Source of the DNA: Bradyrhizobium elkanii USDA 76
GTDB lineage: Bacteria > Pseudomonadota > Alphaproteobacteria > Rhizobiales > Xanthobacteraceae
Length of the DNA: 64,000 nucleotides
Assembly (NCBI RefSeq): GCF_023278185.1
Contig: NZ_CP066356.1
Location: 3,712,001 to 3,776,000, forward strand
Reading direction: 5' to 3'
Shown here in pieces: positions 46,210 through 55,560 of this stretch. Every line of letters begins with the position of its first letter. Within the stretch, counting starts at the first letter, position 1. Below the pieces are notes generated by a model, which was not told the origin of the DNA, searched no databases, and saw nothing but the letters and a program-made list of their open reading frames with translations. The position numbers were made by a program, and so were the translations under genes.

Positions 46210-47325
46210 ATGCCGTCCGCATCATTGTCGTCGCGCCGCTGGCTCGGGCTTCGTGCCAAGCCGTTCGGCATTGCCGTTCTGTTGCTCGTCTGTGCCGCGG
46301 CCGGCTTGTTTGCCTGGCGCGCAGGCGGATCCAGCGCCTCGGCCAAGGCCACCGCCGAAGCGCCGCCGACGCCGGTGGCGGCGATGGTGGTGCGGGCCGA
46401 AACCTTGCCGCGGTCGATCGAGGCGATCGGCTCGCTGCAGGCGGTACGGCAGGTGATTCTGGCGCCGGAGGTTGCCGGCCGCGTCACCGCGATCAATTTC
46501 GATGCCGGCACCGATGTCGCCGAGGGCGCGCCGCTGGTGCAGCTCTATGACGCGCCGCTGCGCGCCGCGCGCACAGTCGCGGTCTCCAAGGGACGCTTTG
46601 CACAGCTGCAGGAGAAGCGCTCGCAGGGCCTCGCGCCGTCCGGCTTCGTGACCCAGGAGACGCTGCAGCAGCGGCAGGAAGACCTGAAGCAGGCCGACGC
46701 CTCGCTCGACCAGCTCGATGCGCAGATCGCGCAGATGACGATCCGCGCGCCGTTCGCGGGCCAGGTCGGACTGCGCAAGGTCAATCTCGGCCAATACGTC
46801 AATGCCGGCGATGCGCTCGCGACGCTGACCGCGCTCGACCAGCTCTATGCCAATTTCACCGTTCCGCAGCAGCGCCTGTCAAATCTGAAGGTGGGAGGCG
46901 CGGTGACGATCCGTACCGACGCTTTCCCCGATCGGGTGTTCGAGGCCAAGATCAACGCCATCGAGCCGCAGGTCGCCGAGGACACCCGCAATGTCCTCGT
47001 GCAAGCCCTGTTTTCCAATCCCGACCGGCTGCTGCGGCCGGGCCTCTTCGTGATGGTGAACGTCGTGCTGCCGCCGCAGCCGGACGCCATCGTGGTGCCG
47101 GTCACCGCGATCCAGACCAGCGCATCCGGCGAGAGCGTGCTTGTCGTGCGCGACAACAAGGCGGTCGGCGTCGCCGTCAAGACCGGGCAACGGATCGGCG
47201 AGCGTGTCGTGGTGGAGCAGGGCCTTGCACCCGGCGATCACGTCGTCACCGCGGGCCAGCTCCGCGTCATGCCAGGCGCGGCCGTCCAGACGACCATGGC
47301 GGAGACGCCGGAGAAGGGACGCTAG
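46210..47325 (+). CDS. RND efflux periplasmic adaptor
   Basis: 371-residue membrane-fusion protein: an N-terminal anchor (FGIAVLLLVCAAAGLFAW), a biotinyl-lipoyl-type domain (VLAPEVAGRVTAINFDAGTDVAEGAPLVQLYD), a coiled-coil (KGRFAQLQEKR ... DLKQADASLDQLDAQIAQM), and a beta-barrel domain. It links the inner-membrane pump with an outer-membrane channel. ATG 46210 follows GGAAG; the frame open to 46117 begins in the promoter and is not used. Under the SoxR promoter, so oxidants or redox-active toxins should induce it. Confidence 0.9.
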   Translation: MPSASLSSRRWLGLRAKPFGIAVLLLVCAAAGLFAWRAGGSSASAKATAEAPPTPVAAMVVRAETLPRSIEAIGSLQAVRQVILAPEVAGRVTAINFDAGTDVAEGAPLVQLYDAPLRAARTVAVSKGRFAQLQEKRSQGLAPSGFVTQETLQQRQEDLKQADASLDQLDAQIAQMTIRAPFAGQVGLRKVNLGQYVNAGDALATLTALDQLYANFTVPQQRLSNLKVGGAVTIRTDAFPDRVFEAKINAIEPQVAEDTRNVLVQALFSNPDRLLRPGLFVMVNVVLPPQPDAIVVPVTAIQTSASGESVLVVRDNKAVGVAVKTGQRIGERVVVEQGLAPGDHVVTAGQLRVMPGAAVQTTMAETPEKGR

Positions 47326-47353
47326 CCCCGCGAGCGGCGCCCGAGGAATCAAT

Positions 47354-50300
47354 ATGCATTTCACCGACATCTTCATCCGCCGGCCGATTCTGGCGACGGT
47401 CGTGAGCCTTCTGATCCTGTTGATCGGCACCGCGGCCATGGTCTCGCTGCCGGTGCGGCAATATCCCAGCATGGAGAGCGCGACGATCCAGGTCGACGTC
47501 TCGTTCCCCGGCGCGACCCAGGACGTCATGCAGGGCTTCGTGACGTCCGTCATCGCGCAATCGATCGCGACTGCCAACGGCATCGAGTACATGACCTCGA
47601 ACTCGACGCTCGGCCTCAGCCAGATCAAAGCCAAGCTGGTGCTCAACGCCAATGCCGACCGCGCCATGACCGAGGTGCTCGCCAAGGTGCAGCAGGTCAA
47701 GTACCGGATGCCGGCCGGCGTGTTCGACCCTGTCATCACCAAGATCACCGACGGCGCGTCCGCGGTGCAGTACATCGCCTTCACCAGCGACACGCTGACG
47801 CCGGCGCAGATTACCGACTTCGCGACCCGCGTGGCGCAGCCGCTGCTCACCTCGGTGCCCGGCGTCGCGTCGGCCGACACCTCGGGCGGATCGTCGCTGG
47901 CGATGCGGGTGTGGATCGATCCGTTCAAGCTCGCGGCGCGCGGGCTGACCGCGGCCGATATCTCCGCCGCGCTGCGGTCCAACAACGTGCAGGCGGCGCC
48001 GGGACGGTTGCGCGGCGAGATGACCGTCACCAACATCACCGCGGCGACCGATCTGCGCAATCTCGACGATTTCCGCAAGATGGTGATCAAGACCGGCGCC
48101 GGCGGCGGGGGCCTGGTGCGGCTCGGCGACGTCGCGACGCTCGAGATCGGCGGCGAGAATTACGATTCCAATGCGCGCGACAGCGGCAGGCCCACCGTCT
48201 ACATCGCGGTGCAGCCGACCCCCGACGGCAACCCCTTGGAGATCGTCGCCGCCACCGCCAAGGTGATCGAGGACCTCAACCGCGTGGCACCGCCCGGTTT
48301 GAAGGTCGCCGACGTCTTCAACATCGTGCACTTCGTCAAGGCCTCGATATCGGAGGTGCAGCATTCGCTGGCCGAGGCGATCGCGATCGTGGTGGTGGTG
48401 ATCCTGCTGTTCCTGGGCTCGTTCCGCTCCGTGCTGATCCCGGTCGTCACCGTGCCGTTGTCGCTGGTCGGCACCGCCGCGATGATGCTGGCGCTCGGCT
48501 TCTCGATCAATCTCCTGACCCTGCTCGCGATGGTGCTGGCGATCGGGCTCGTGGTCGACGATGCCATCGTCGTCGTGGAGAACATTCATCGTCACATCGA
48601 GGAAGGGCGGAGCCCCGGCGACGCGGCCCTGATCGGCGCACGCGAGATCATCGGTCCCGTGATCGCGATGACGATCACGCTCGCCGCGGTCTATGCGCCG
48701 ATCGGCCTGATGGGCGGCCTGACCGGCAGCCTGTTCCGCGAATTCGCCTTCACGCTGGCGGGCGCGGTGGTGGTCTCGGGCGTCATCGCCCTGACCTTGT
48801 CGCCGATGATGAGCGCGCAGCTGCTCGGCGAAGCCACTTCGCACGGCCGGTTTGCCCGCTTCGTCGAGCATCAGTTCTCAAAGCTGTCGCGCGGCTACGG
48901 CCGGCTGCTGGCCGCGACGCTCAAGATGCGCGCTGCAGTGCTGCTGGTGGCATTCGGCGTGCTGGCGGCGATCGTGGTGCTGTTCCTCGGCAGCCAGCGC
49001 GAGCTAGCGCCCTCCGAGGACCAGGGCTATGTGTTCACCGTGCTTCGCGCGCCGCAATATGCCAGCGTCGACTACACCACGCGCTCCTCCGACCAGATCG
49101 AGAAGCTGTTTCGCTCGTTTCCCGAATATCACGCGAGTTGGTTCATCAACGGTACCGACGGGCAGAACCACGCCTTCGGCGGCATCACCCTGACCGATTG
49201 GGACAAGCGCAAGCGCTCGGCCAACGACATCCAGAACCAACTCTACGGCATGTCCTACGGCGTGCTCGGCGCCAGCGTGACGCCGTTCCAGCCGGCAGCG
49301 CTGCCGGCGGCGACCGGCGGCCTGCCGTTCCAGATGGTGGTGCGCTCGGCCGGCGATTTCGCCACCATCTATCGGGAGGTCGAGACGCTGAAGCAGGCTG
49401 CATGGAAGAGCGGGCTGTTCGCCTTCGTCGACAGCGATCTCGCCTTCGACAGCCCGACCGCGCGGATCACCATCGACCACGCCAAGGCGGCCGAGGCCGG
49501 TGTCAGCATGCAGACCATCGCCGAGACGCTCGCGGTGCTGGTCGGCGAGAACTATGTCAACCGCTTCAATTTCTTCGAACGCTCCTACGAGGTGATCCCG
49601 CAGGTGCGCCAGGCCGACCGGGTCACGCCCGAAGGGCTCGGAAACTTCAACGTCCGCTCGAGTTCGGGGCAGATGTTCCCGCTGTCGACGGTGATCAAGG
49701 TCAACGTCAAGCCGGAGCCGAACCGGCTGCCGCAGTTCAATCAGATGAACGCGGCGACGATCTCGGCGGTGCTCAAGCCCGGCGTGACCATGGGGCAGGC
49801 GGTGTCGTTCATGCAGGTGCAGAAGCTGTCGCCGGGCATGACCGTCGACTGGCTGTCGGACAGCCGGCAATATGTGCAGGAGGGCAACCGTCTGATCGTC
49901 ACCTTCGGCATGGCGCTGATCGTGATCTTCCTGGTGCTGGCGGCGCAGTTCGAGAGTTTTCGCGATCCGCTGGTGATCATGGTGACGGTGCCGCTCGCGG
50001 TCTGCGGCGCGCTGCTGCCGCTGTATTTCGGCTTCACCACGCTGAACATCTACACCCAGATCGGCCTCGTCACCCTGATCGGGCTGATCTCCAAGCACGG
50101 CATCCTGATGGTGAGCTTCGCCAACGAGATCCAGCATCATGAAGGGCTCGACCGGGTCGCCGCGATCCAGAAGGCGGCCGCGGTGCGGATGCGGCCGGTG
50201 CTGATGACGACAGCCGCAATGGTCGCGGGCCTCGCGCCGCTGCTCTATGCCGACGGCGCCGGCGCGGCGAGCCGCTTCGCCATCGGCATCGTGGTGGTGA

Positions 50301-50434
50301 TGGGCATGCTGATCGGCACGATGTTCACGCTGTTCGTGCTGCCGACCTTCTACATCCTGATCGCCCGCGACCATCGCGCCGCGGCCGCCCCACGGCTGGA
50401 AAGCGTGGCGGCGAGGGGTGAGATCGCGGCGTGA
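47354..50434 (+). CDS. RND-family multidrug efflux permease
   Basis: 1026 residues of the HAE1 type. Starts with FTDIFIRRPILATVVSLLILLIG, the standard first helix. Proton relay D402-D403 (IGLVVDDAIVVVENIHRH) in helix 4, and the second-half copy LVTLIGLISKHGILMVSFANEIQ. Two large periplasmic loops give the expected size. 28 bases after the adaptor, so one operon. No outer-membrane factor gene is linked; it must borrow one. Confidence 0.95.
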   Translation: MHFTDIFIRRPILATVVSLLILLIGTAAMVSLPVRQYPSMESATIQVDVSFPGATQDVMQGFVTSVIAQSIATANGIEYMTSNSTLGLSQIKAKLVLNANADRAMTEVLAKVQQVKYRMPAGVFDPVITKITDGASAVQYIAFTSDTLTPAQITDFATRVAQPLLTSVPGVASADTSGGSSLAMRVWIDPFKLAARGLTAADISAALRSNNVQAAPGRLRGEMTVTNITAATDLRNLDDFRKMVIKTGAGGGGLVRLGDVATLEIGGENYDSNARDSGRPTVYIAVQPTPDGNPLEIVAATAKVIEDLNRVAPPGLKVADVFNIVHFVKASISEVQHSLAEAIAIVVVVILLFLGSFRSVLIPVVTVPLSLVGTAAMMLALGFSINLLTLLAMVLAIGLVVDDAIVVVENIHRHIEEGRSPGDAALIGAREIIGPVIAMTITLAAVYAPIGLMGGLTGSLFREFAFTLAGAVVVSGVIALTLSPMMSAQLLGEATSHGRFARFVEHQFSKLSRGYGRLLAATLKMRAAVLLVAFGVLAAIVVLFLGSQRELAPSEDQGYVFTVLRAPQYASVDYTTRSSDQIEKLFRSFPEYHASWFINGTDGQNHAFGGITLTDWDKRKRSANDIQNQLYGMSYGVLGASVTPFQPAALPAATGGLPFQMVVRSAGDFATIYREVETLKQAAWKSGLFAFVDSDLAFDSPTARITIDHAKAAEAGVSMQTIAETLAVLVGENYVNRFNFFERSYEVIPQVRQADRVTPEGLGNFNVRSSSGQMFPLSTVIKVNVKPEPNRLPQFNQMNAATISAVLKPGVTMGQAVSFMQVQKLSPGMTVDWLSDSRQYVQEGNRLIVTFGMALIVIFLVLAAQFESFRDPLVIMVTVPLAVCGALLPLYFGFTTLNIYTQIGLVTLIGLISKHGILMVSFANEIQHHEGLDRVAAIQKAAAVRMRPVLMTTAAMVAGLAPLLYADGAGAASRFAIGIVVVMGMLIGTMFTLFVLPTFYILIARDHRAAAAPRLESVAARGEIAA

Positions 50435-51619
50435 TTAGAGCACGTATCTCGAGCCGGGAATCTTGCGCAGCACGGCCGTGACCGCCCAGCTCAGCGCCAC
50501 GGTGGCCAAGAAGGCGATCGCGGCCTTGGCGAACGCCGGCAGCTCCATATCGAACAGCCAGTATTGCAGCCACAGCACGATCGGATAGTGCACCAGGAAC
50601 ATGCCGTAGGCGTCGCCCTGCATGCGGTCGAGCAGCGTCGGCCCCGACGATTTCGATTGCAGGAAGTAGGCCAGGATCGCGAACAGGATCGAGGCGCTGA
50701 ACAGCACATAGAAGCTGCCGTAGATCCCGAGATACCAGCCGGGCAACGGATCGGGGTTACCGATGATCATGCGCTTGATGTAGATCATCACCCACATCAA
50801 ACAGTAGGGGATCAGCGTGATGCCGGTCCAGAACCAGCGCCTTTCGGTCAGCCGTCCATGCGCGCTGAGCAGGCCGCCCTCGAGGTTCGCCGCCCCGATT
50901 CCCGCGCCGATGAAGAAATAGGACGCATACAGCAGCACGCGGCTCGCCTGCACCGAAAACGGTCCGAACTCGAACCAGTAGTTCTGGCCGTAATGGATCA
51001 GCATCGGCAGGTAGGCGGCGGCACTGACGATGACGAGGAACAGCCAGAACTTCGAGGGACGTTGAAAACCCTTGATCGACAGACGGTTGATCGGATCGAG
51101 CAGACGCGGCGACACCCGGTACAGCAGACTAGCGGTGAGGTCGAAGGCCATCAGGACATAGACGAACCAGATCGGACCGCTCGGCCATGGTCCGACCGTC
51201 ATGGTTTTCCACCAGAACTCGGACAAGGTCAGCCCCGGCGTCTGACGCAGCGCGATCGCGTAATAGGCGAGCGGAATCACGCTGACCGCGCAGATCACGA
51301 ACGGCAGGCCGAGCCGCAGCAGCCGGTCGCGCAGGAAGATCAGCCATGGCTTGTTGCCAAGCCCCGGCCAGACGAACAGCCCCGACAGGAAAAAGAACAT
51401 CGCCATGAAGAAGCTGTCGGTGGCGAGCACCACGCAGTCGAAGCCGATCCACGATGTGGGATCGGTGTGCCCGAAATAGGTGTAGGGGATCACCGCGTGG
51501 TGCAGCAGCACGACCAGGGTCAGGAAGGTGCGCGCGCGGTCCAGCGCGACATTGCGCTTGTGGAGCTTCGGTGCTGCCTGGATGTCGACGGCCGGAGCCG
51601 CGTGAGCAATCGATTTCAT
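50435..51619 (-). CDS. Membrane acyltransferase, Acyl_transf_3 family
   Basis: 394 residues with about ten membrane helices. The opening R-N-V-A-L-D-R-A-R-T-F-L-T-L-V-V-L-L-H-H-A carries the conserved His of this acyltransferase family, followed by FFFLSGLFVW and PLRLGLPF-type loops. The family decorates exported glycans or lipids with acyl groups (OpgC and others). A long frame from 51715 is possible but lacks a clear ribosome site. Convergent with the RND gene. Confidence 0.82.
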   Translation of the reverse strand: MKSIAHAAPAVDIQAAPKLHKRNVALDRARTFLTLVVLLHHAVIPYTYFGHTDPTSWIGFDCVVLATDSFFMAMFFFLSGLFVWPGLGNKPWLIFLRDRLLRLGLPFVICAVSVIPLAYYAIALRQTPGLTLSEFWWKTMTVGPWPSGPIWFVYVLMAFDLTASLLYRVSPRLLDPINRLSIKGFQRPSKFWLFLVIVSAAAYLPMLIHYGQNYWFEFGPFSVQASRVLLYASYFFIGAGIGAANLEGGLLSAHGRLTERRWFWTGITLIPYCLMWVMIYIKRMIIGNPDPLPGWYLGIYGSFYVLFSASILFAILAYFLQSKSSGPTLLDRMQGDAYGMFLVHYPIVLWLQYWLFDMELPAFAKAAIAFLATVALSWAVTAVLRKIPGSRYVL

Positions 51620-51806
51620 GGTGCCACCAGCCGGGTCTGCAGCCTGATGTTGCAATCGGGAACCTGATTCAGCAAGGCCCAATCCGCCGGATCGGGGAGT
51701 ATCGAGGTCGGTCATCTCGGCAAATCTGTTTCGTTTTTGGAACTGCGGTCGGGTGCGGGTGTTCTCGTCCGAACCGGCGGACGCGCGCGGTTATCAGGAG
51801 CGAGCA

Positions 51807-51980
51807 ATGACAATTCTGAAATGGGCGCTGATCTTCCTTGTCGTGTCGATCATCGCGGGCTTGTTCGGCTTCACCGGCATTTCCGCCGCCTCCGCCGACA
51901 TCGCGCGCTTTCTGTTCTATGTATTCGTCGTGATCTTCCTGGTGCTCCTGATCCTCGGGCTCACGATATTCAGGGTCTAG
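51807..51980 (+). CDS. DUF1328 small membrane protein
   Basis: 57 residues, two helices: [47 protein letters not shown]. The I-A-x-x-x-G-F-x-G-I pattern is the DUF1328 signature. Function unknown; often near stress genes. CAGGAGCGAGCA precedes the ATG and decides this start over 51753. Followed by a perfect terminator. Confidence 0.88.
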   Translation: MTILKWALIFLVVSIIAGLFGFTGISAASADIARFLFYVFVVIFLVLLILGLTIFRV

Positions 51981-52004
51981 CTGGGATCGGGCCGAACGCT
52001 CCCG

Positions 52005-52042
52005 ACGGCAATGCCCGGGCCTCGCCCGGGCATTGCCGTTTT
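52005..52042. terminator. Rho-independent terminator after the DUF1328 gene
   Basis: A perfect 16-base stem ACGGCAATGCCCGGGC (52005-52020)/GCCCGGGCATTGCCGT (52024-52039) around CTC, then TTTG. Located between convergent genes, so it may act on both strands. Confidence 0.85.
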
Positions 52043-52111
52043 GCAGGCTGGGTCAGCGCGCGACGGAAGGCCGGGCGCGAGACCCGGCGCTTGCGGCAGG
52101 CGACGATTCCC

Positions 52112-52471
52112 CTAGGCGACCTCCTCGATCTTTACCTTGTCCGGATAGAAGGCGAGGTGGCCGGCGATCTCGGTCATGGCCGGGAAGGGCTCCTCATAGG
52201 TCCAGATCGCGTTGTCCAGCGTCTTGCCGTTGGCCTTGATGCTGAAGTAGCTCGCATCCCCCTTGTACGGGCAATGCGTGGTCCGCTCGGTGCGGGTCAA
52301 CAGCTCCATGTTGGCGTCCTGCCGGGGGACATATTGCACGGCCGGATAGCTCGCTTCCTTCAAGGTCAGCGCATGGGTGGTCTCGGCGATCACGACGCCG
52401 TCGGCGGTGACGCGGACGCGCTTGGCATTGGGCGTGATCGTGATCGGATGGTCGGGGCCGGGGAGCTTCAT
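52112..52471 (-). CDS. DUF427 domain-containing protein
   Basis: 119 residues. It has the DUF427 pattern: VRVTADGVVIAETTHALTLKEASYPAVQYVPRQDANM, then HCPYKGDASYFSIKANG and TYEEPFPAMTEIAGHLAFYPDKV. The C-P-Y-K-G-D-A block is the family hallmark. Function unknown; one copy is common in bacteria and fungi. Its start is adjacent to a plain GAGGCGCAGAACC leader. Confidence 0.88.
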   Translation of the reverse strand: MKLPGPDHPITITPNAKRVRVTADGVVIAETTHALTLKEASYPAVQYVPRQDANMELLTRTERTTHCPYKGDASYFSIKANGKTLDNAIWTYEEPFPAMTEIAGHLAFYPDKVKIEEVA

Positions 52472-52657
52472 GGTTCTGCGCCTCTTCTGGTCATTTCGGC
52501 GTGATGGCTTGTGACCGATTGATGCAGGTTTAAATCGCTGGGAATGGGAATATAGTGTGCCCGGGATGACCTAGAAGACCCCAAGCGCTAGGTTTTATCC
52601 TTAGGTTTATCTGGCCGAGTCGGCCTGATTCGAACGACCTGACGGAGGTGGACTGGG

Positions 52658-52894
52658 ATGCCGATGGACGCCCGTGATATCGAATCGATGATCAAGGCAG
52701 CGATCCCCGATGCCGAGGTGACGATCCGCGATCTGGCCGGCGACGGCGACCACTACGCGGCCACTGTTATTTCCGAGTCCTTCCGCGGCAAGTCCCGCGT
52801 CCAGCAGCACCAGATCGTCTACCAGTCGCTGAAGGGCCAGATGGGCGGTGTGCTGCACGCGTTGGCCCTGCAGACCGGCGTGCCGGAAGGCTAG
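52658..52894 (+). CDS. BolA-family protein
   Basis: 78 residues with DIESMIKAAIPDAEVTIRDLAGDGDHYAATVISESFRGKSRVQQHQIVYQSLKGQM, the BolA/IbaG class II type KH-like fold, with the conserved His in VQQHQ. These proteins bind monothiol glutaredoxins and Fe-S clusters. The partner grxD lies 4.2 kb downstream, separated here by LtrA, egt and other genes, while in related bacteria the two are neighbours. ATG 52658 or 52664. Confidence 0.93.
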   Translation: MPMDARDIESMIKAAIPDAEVTIRDLAGDGDHYAATVISESFRGKSRVQQHQIVYQSLKGQMGGVLHALALQTGVPEG

Positions 52895-52928
52895 GGCCCC
52901 GGCGGCCAGCGGGCGGGGGCCTCGAGCG

Positions 52929-54110
52929 ATGGTGGACAATCCACGCGGTGCGATGTTTCGCGTCATCGTGCCGAACCAGCACAGCCGCGTCACCAATGCC
53001 GAGCTGTTCTTCGACCTCGTCTTCGTCTTCGCCGTCACGCAGCTGTCGCATACGCTGCTGCACCACTTCACCCCGCTTGGCGCGGTGCAGGTCACGCTGC
53101 TGTTCCTCGCGGTGTGGTGGGTGTGGGTCTACACCACCTGGGTCACCAACTGGCTCAATCCCGAGCTGACGCCGGTCCGCCTGCTGCTGTTCGTGCTGAT
53201 GCTGGGCGGGCTGTTGCTGTCGACCTCCATACCGACCGCCTTCGAGGGCCGCGGGCTGTGGTTCGCCGGGACCTATGCGGCAATGCAGGTCGGCCGCACC
53301 GCGTTCTGGCTGCTGGCGACGCCGCGGCGCCGGACGGCGGTGCGCCATAACGCCATCCGCATCCTGACCTGGCTCTCCTGCTCGGCCGTGCTGTGGATCC
53401 TCGGCGGCTTCGCCGAGCACGAGACGCGGATGTGGCTCTGGATCGCGGCGCTGACCATCGAATATGTCGCGCCGGCCGCGCGGTTCTGGACCCCTGGGCT
53501 CGGCTTTTCCTCGATCGAGGCGTGGTCGGTCGAGGGCGGCCACATGGCCGAACGTTGCGCGGGCTTCATCATCATCGCGCTCGGCGAGGCCATCGTGGTC
53601 GACGGCGCGACCTTTGCCGAGCTGACCTGGACGCCGGAGAACATGGCGGCGTTCGTCTCGGCGCTGGTCGGCAGCATCGCGATGTGGTGGATCTATTTCC
53701 ACAAGGGAGCCGAGGCCGGTTCGGACATGATCTCCAAGTCCGAGGAATCCGGCCGCGTGGCGCGGATCGCCTATACCTATCTGCACATGCCGATCGTCGG
53801 CGGCATCATCCTCACCGCGGTCGCCGACGAACTGGTGCTGAAGCACCCGTCCGGTCATTCCGATCTGAACACGATTGTCAGCTCGGTGGGCGGGCCCATG
53901 CTGTTCCTGGTCGGGACCATCCTGTTCAAATACGTGATCCGCAACTTCCTGCAGCTGTCGCACGGCGTCGGCATCGTCGCGCTGGCGATCACGGCTTATT
54001 TCGCGCGCGAGATGTCGCCGCTGGTGCTCTCGATCGTCACCACCGCGATCATGATCGTGGTTGCGGCGTGGGAGTCGATCTCGCTGCGGTCGACGGGGGA
54101 AGAGGAATAG
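52929..54110 (+). CDS. Low-temperature-requirement protein A (LtrA)
   Basis: 393 residues with about 11 membrane helices. It starts NAELFFDLVFVFAVTQLSHTLLHH, the LtrA hallmark. A WWIYFHKGAEAGSD loop and GHMAERCAGFIIIALGEAI are conserved. LtrA was found through cold growth in Listeria; its biochemical role is unknown. ATG 52929 is used because the frame extending upstream overlaps BolA. Confidence 0.85.
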   Translation: MVDNPRGAMFRVIVPNQHSRVTNAELFFDLVFVFAVTQLSHTLLHHFTPLGAVQVTLLFLAVWWVWVYTTWVTNWLNPELTPVRLLLFVLMLGGLLLSTSIPTAFEGRGLWFAGTYAAMQVGRTAFWLLATPRRRTAVRHNAIRILTWLSCSAVLWILGGFAEHETRMWLWIAALTIEYVAPAARFWTPGLGFSSIEAWSVEGGHMAERCAGFIIIALGEAIVVDGATFAELTWTPENMAAFVSALVGSIAMWWIYFHKGAEAGSDMISKSEESGRVARIAYTYLHMPIVGGIILTAVADELVLKHPSGHSDLNTIVSSVGGPMLFLVGTILFKYVIRNFLQLSHGVGIVALAITAYFAREMSPLVLSIVTTAIMIVVAAWESISLRSTGEEE

Positions 54111-54119
54111 CGGCCGCCG

Positions 54120-54515
54120 TTACTTGCGGCCGGCCTTTGCGACCAGGTGCTGCCAATAGACGAACAGCGGTGCGCCGATCACTTCGAGCGCGGTGAAGCC
54201 CACGAAGGGCAGCGGCGGCAAGCCGACCATCAGCATCGACAGCAGCCTGCCGATGCCGCCGAGGAAGATGCCGCCCCACACCACCCGGAACAGCACGCCC
54301 TCGCTCTCGATGCGCGGCACCAGCCAGACCAGCGCGAGGCCGAGACCGAGCCAGACCCCGCCGAAGAAGCGCAGATTGCTGTCGAGCACCGGCAGCGTCG
54401 GAACGCCCGAGGAGGCGTAGAGCGGATCGCTGACGCCGAGCATGGTGATGATGCCGGTGAGGATCGGGACCAGGGCGAGCAAGGCAGTTGCGATCTGCAG
54501 CGCACGCCGGCCCAT
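54120..54515 (-). CDS. DUF4345 membrane protein
   Basis: 131 residues with four hydrophobic segments. The pattern LLALVPILTGIITMLG ... DSNLRFFGGVWLGLGLALVWLVPRIE is the DUF4345 hallmark (Leu-Arg-Phe-Phe-x-Gly). Unknown function. It lies immediately downstream of egtD on the same strand (23 bases), so may be read with the egt genes. Confidence 0.83.
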   Translation of the reverse strand: MGRRALQIATALLALVPILTGIITMLGVSDPLYASSGVPTLPVLDSNLRFFGGVWLGLGLALVWLVPRIESEGVLFRVVWGGIFLGGIGRLLSMLMVGLPPLPFVGFTALEVIGAPLFVYWQHLVAKAGRK

Positions 54516-54538
54516 GCCCCGTCCCCTTGGTTTGAGTG

Positions 54539-55507
54539 CTAGTCCGCGACCAGCGCGTGCACCGAGAACATCGTGTCGGCGTCGGTCCAGCTCTCGCGCG
54601 CCGTCCAGCCCCCGCTGCGGGCGAGCGCGGTGAAACGCTCGAGCGAGTATTTGTAGCTGTTCTCGGTGTGAATGCTCTCGCCGGGCCGGAACGCGAAGGT
54701 ATTGCCGAGGATGCGCACGGTCTGCGCCTTGCGGCTGATCAGGTGCATCTCGATGCGATGGCGGTCGCGGTTGTAGATCGAGCGGTGCGTGAAGCCCGAC
54801 AGATCGAAATTGCCGCCGAGCTCGCGGTTGATGCGAACCAGCACATTGAGGTTGAACCGCGCGGTGACGCCGGCCGCGTCGTTATAGGCGTCGTACAGCA
54901 CGCGCTCGTCCTTCTCGAGGTCGACGCCGATGATCATCTGCGCGCCGTGGCCGAGGATATTGCGCGCACTGCGCAGGAAGGCCAAGGCCTCGCTCGGCTC
55001 GAAATTGCCGAGCGTCGAGCCGGGGAAGAAGCCGACCTTCGGCATCGCGGCGACGGCCTCGGGCAGCGTGAACGGCGTGGTGAAATCGGCCGCGACCGGG
55101 TAGATGCCGAGACCGGGGAAATCCTTCCGCAACCCGTCGGCCTGGGCTTTGAGGAAATCGCCCGAGATATCGACCGGCACATAGGCTGCGAATTCGCAAT
55201 GCTCGAGCAGCAGGCGCACCTTGGTGGTCGCGCCGGCGCCGAACTCGACCAGCGCCGCGCCGTCAGGGATGATCGCGGCGATCTCGTCGCCGCGGTCGCG
55301 CAGGATGCCAAGCTCGGTGCGCGTCGGATAATATTCCGGCAGCACTGTGATCTGCTCGAACAGCTCGGAGCCGGTGGCGTCGTAGAAATATTTCGGCGAC
55401 AGCCGCTTCGGGTGACGGGCGAGATTGCCGATCACGTCGCCGGCGAACGCCGAAGTCGCTTCGTCGAACGGATACGCTTTAGCCAAAGCGGCGGCATGCA
55501 CATTCAT
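54539..55507 (-). CDS. egtD: L-histidine N-alpha-methyltransferase EgtD
   Basis: 322 residues. It trimethylates histidine to hercynine with SAM, the first ergothioneine step. Clear marks: SPKYFYDATGSELFEQITVLPEYYPTRTE, LVEFGAGATTKVRLLLEH (SAM site), FFPGSTLGNFEP, and a C-terminal HRIEMHL. It is 53 bases downstream of egtB in the same direction, hence an egtB-egtD operon. Confidence 0.95.
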   Translation of the reverse strand: MNVHAAALAKAYPFDEATSAFAGDVIGNLARHPKRLSPKYFYDATGSELFEQITVLPEYYPTRTELGILRDRGDEIAAIIPDGAALVEFGAGATTKVRLLLEHCEFAAYVPVDISGDFLKAQADGLRKDFPGLGIYPVAADFTTPFTLPEAVAAMPKVGFFPGSTLGNFEPSEALAFLRSARNILGHGAQMIIGVDLEKDERVLYDAYNDAAGVTARFNLNVLVRINRELGGNFDLSGFTHRSIYNRDRHRIEMHLISRKAQTVRILGNTFAFRPGESIHTENSYKYSLERFTALARSGGWTARESWTDADTMFSVHALVAD

Positions 55508-55560
55508 GATACTCTCCCGAACGCGCTTACCGGCGCGCCATTGATGTCGACAGTGCTTGA

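Noticed and set aside
47911..50142. A 743-residue plus-strand frame inside the RND permease
   Set aside because: Alternate frame of the same strand, Arg-rich and motif-free.
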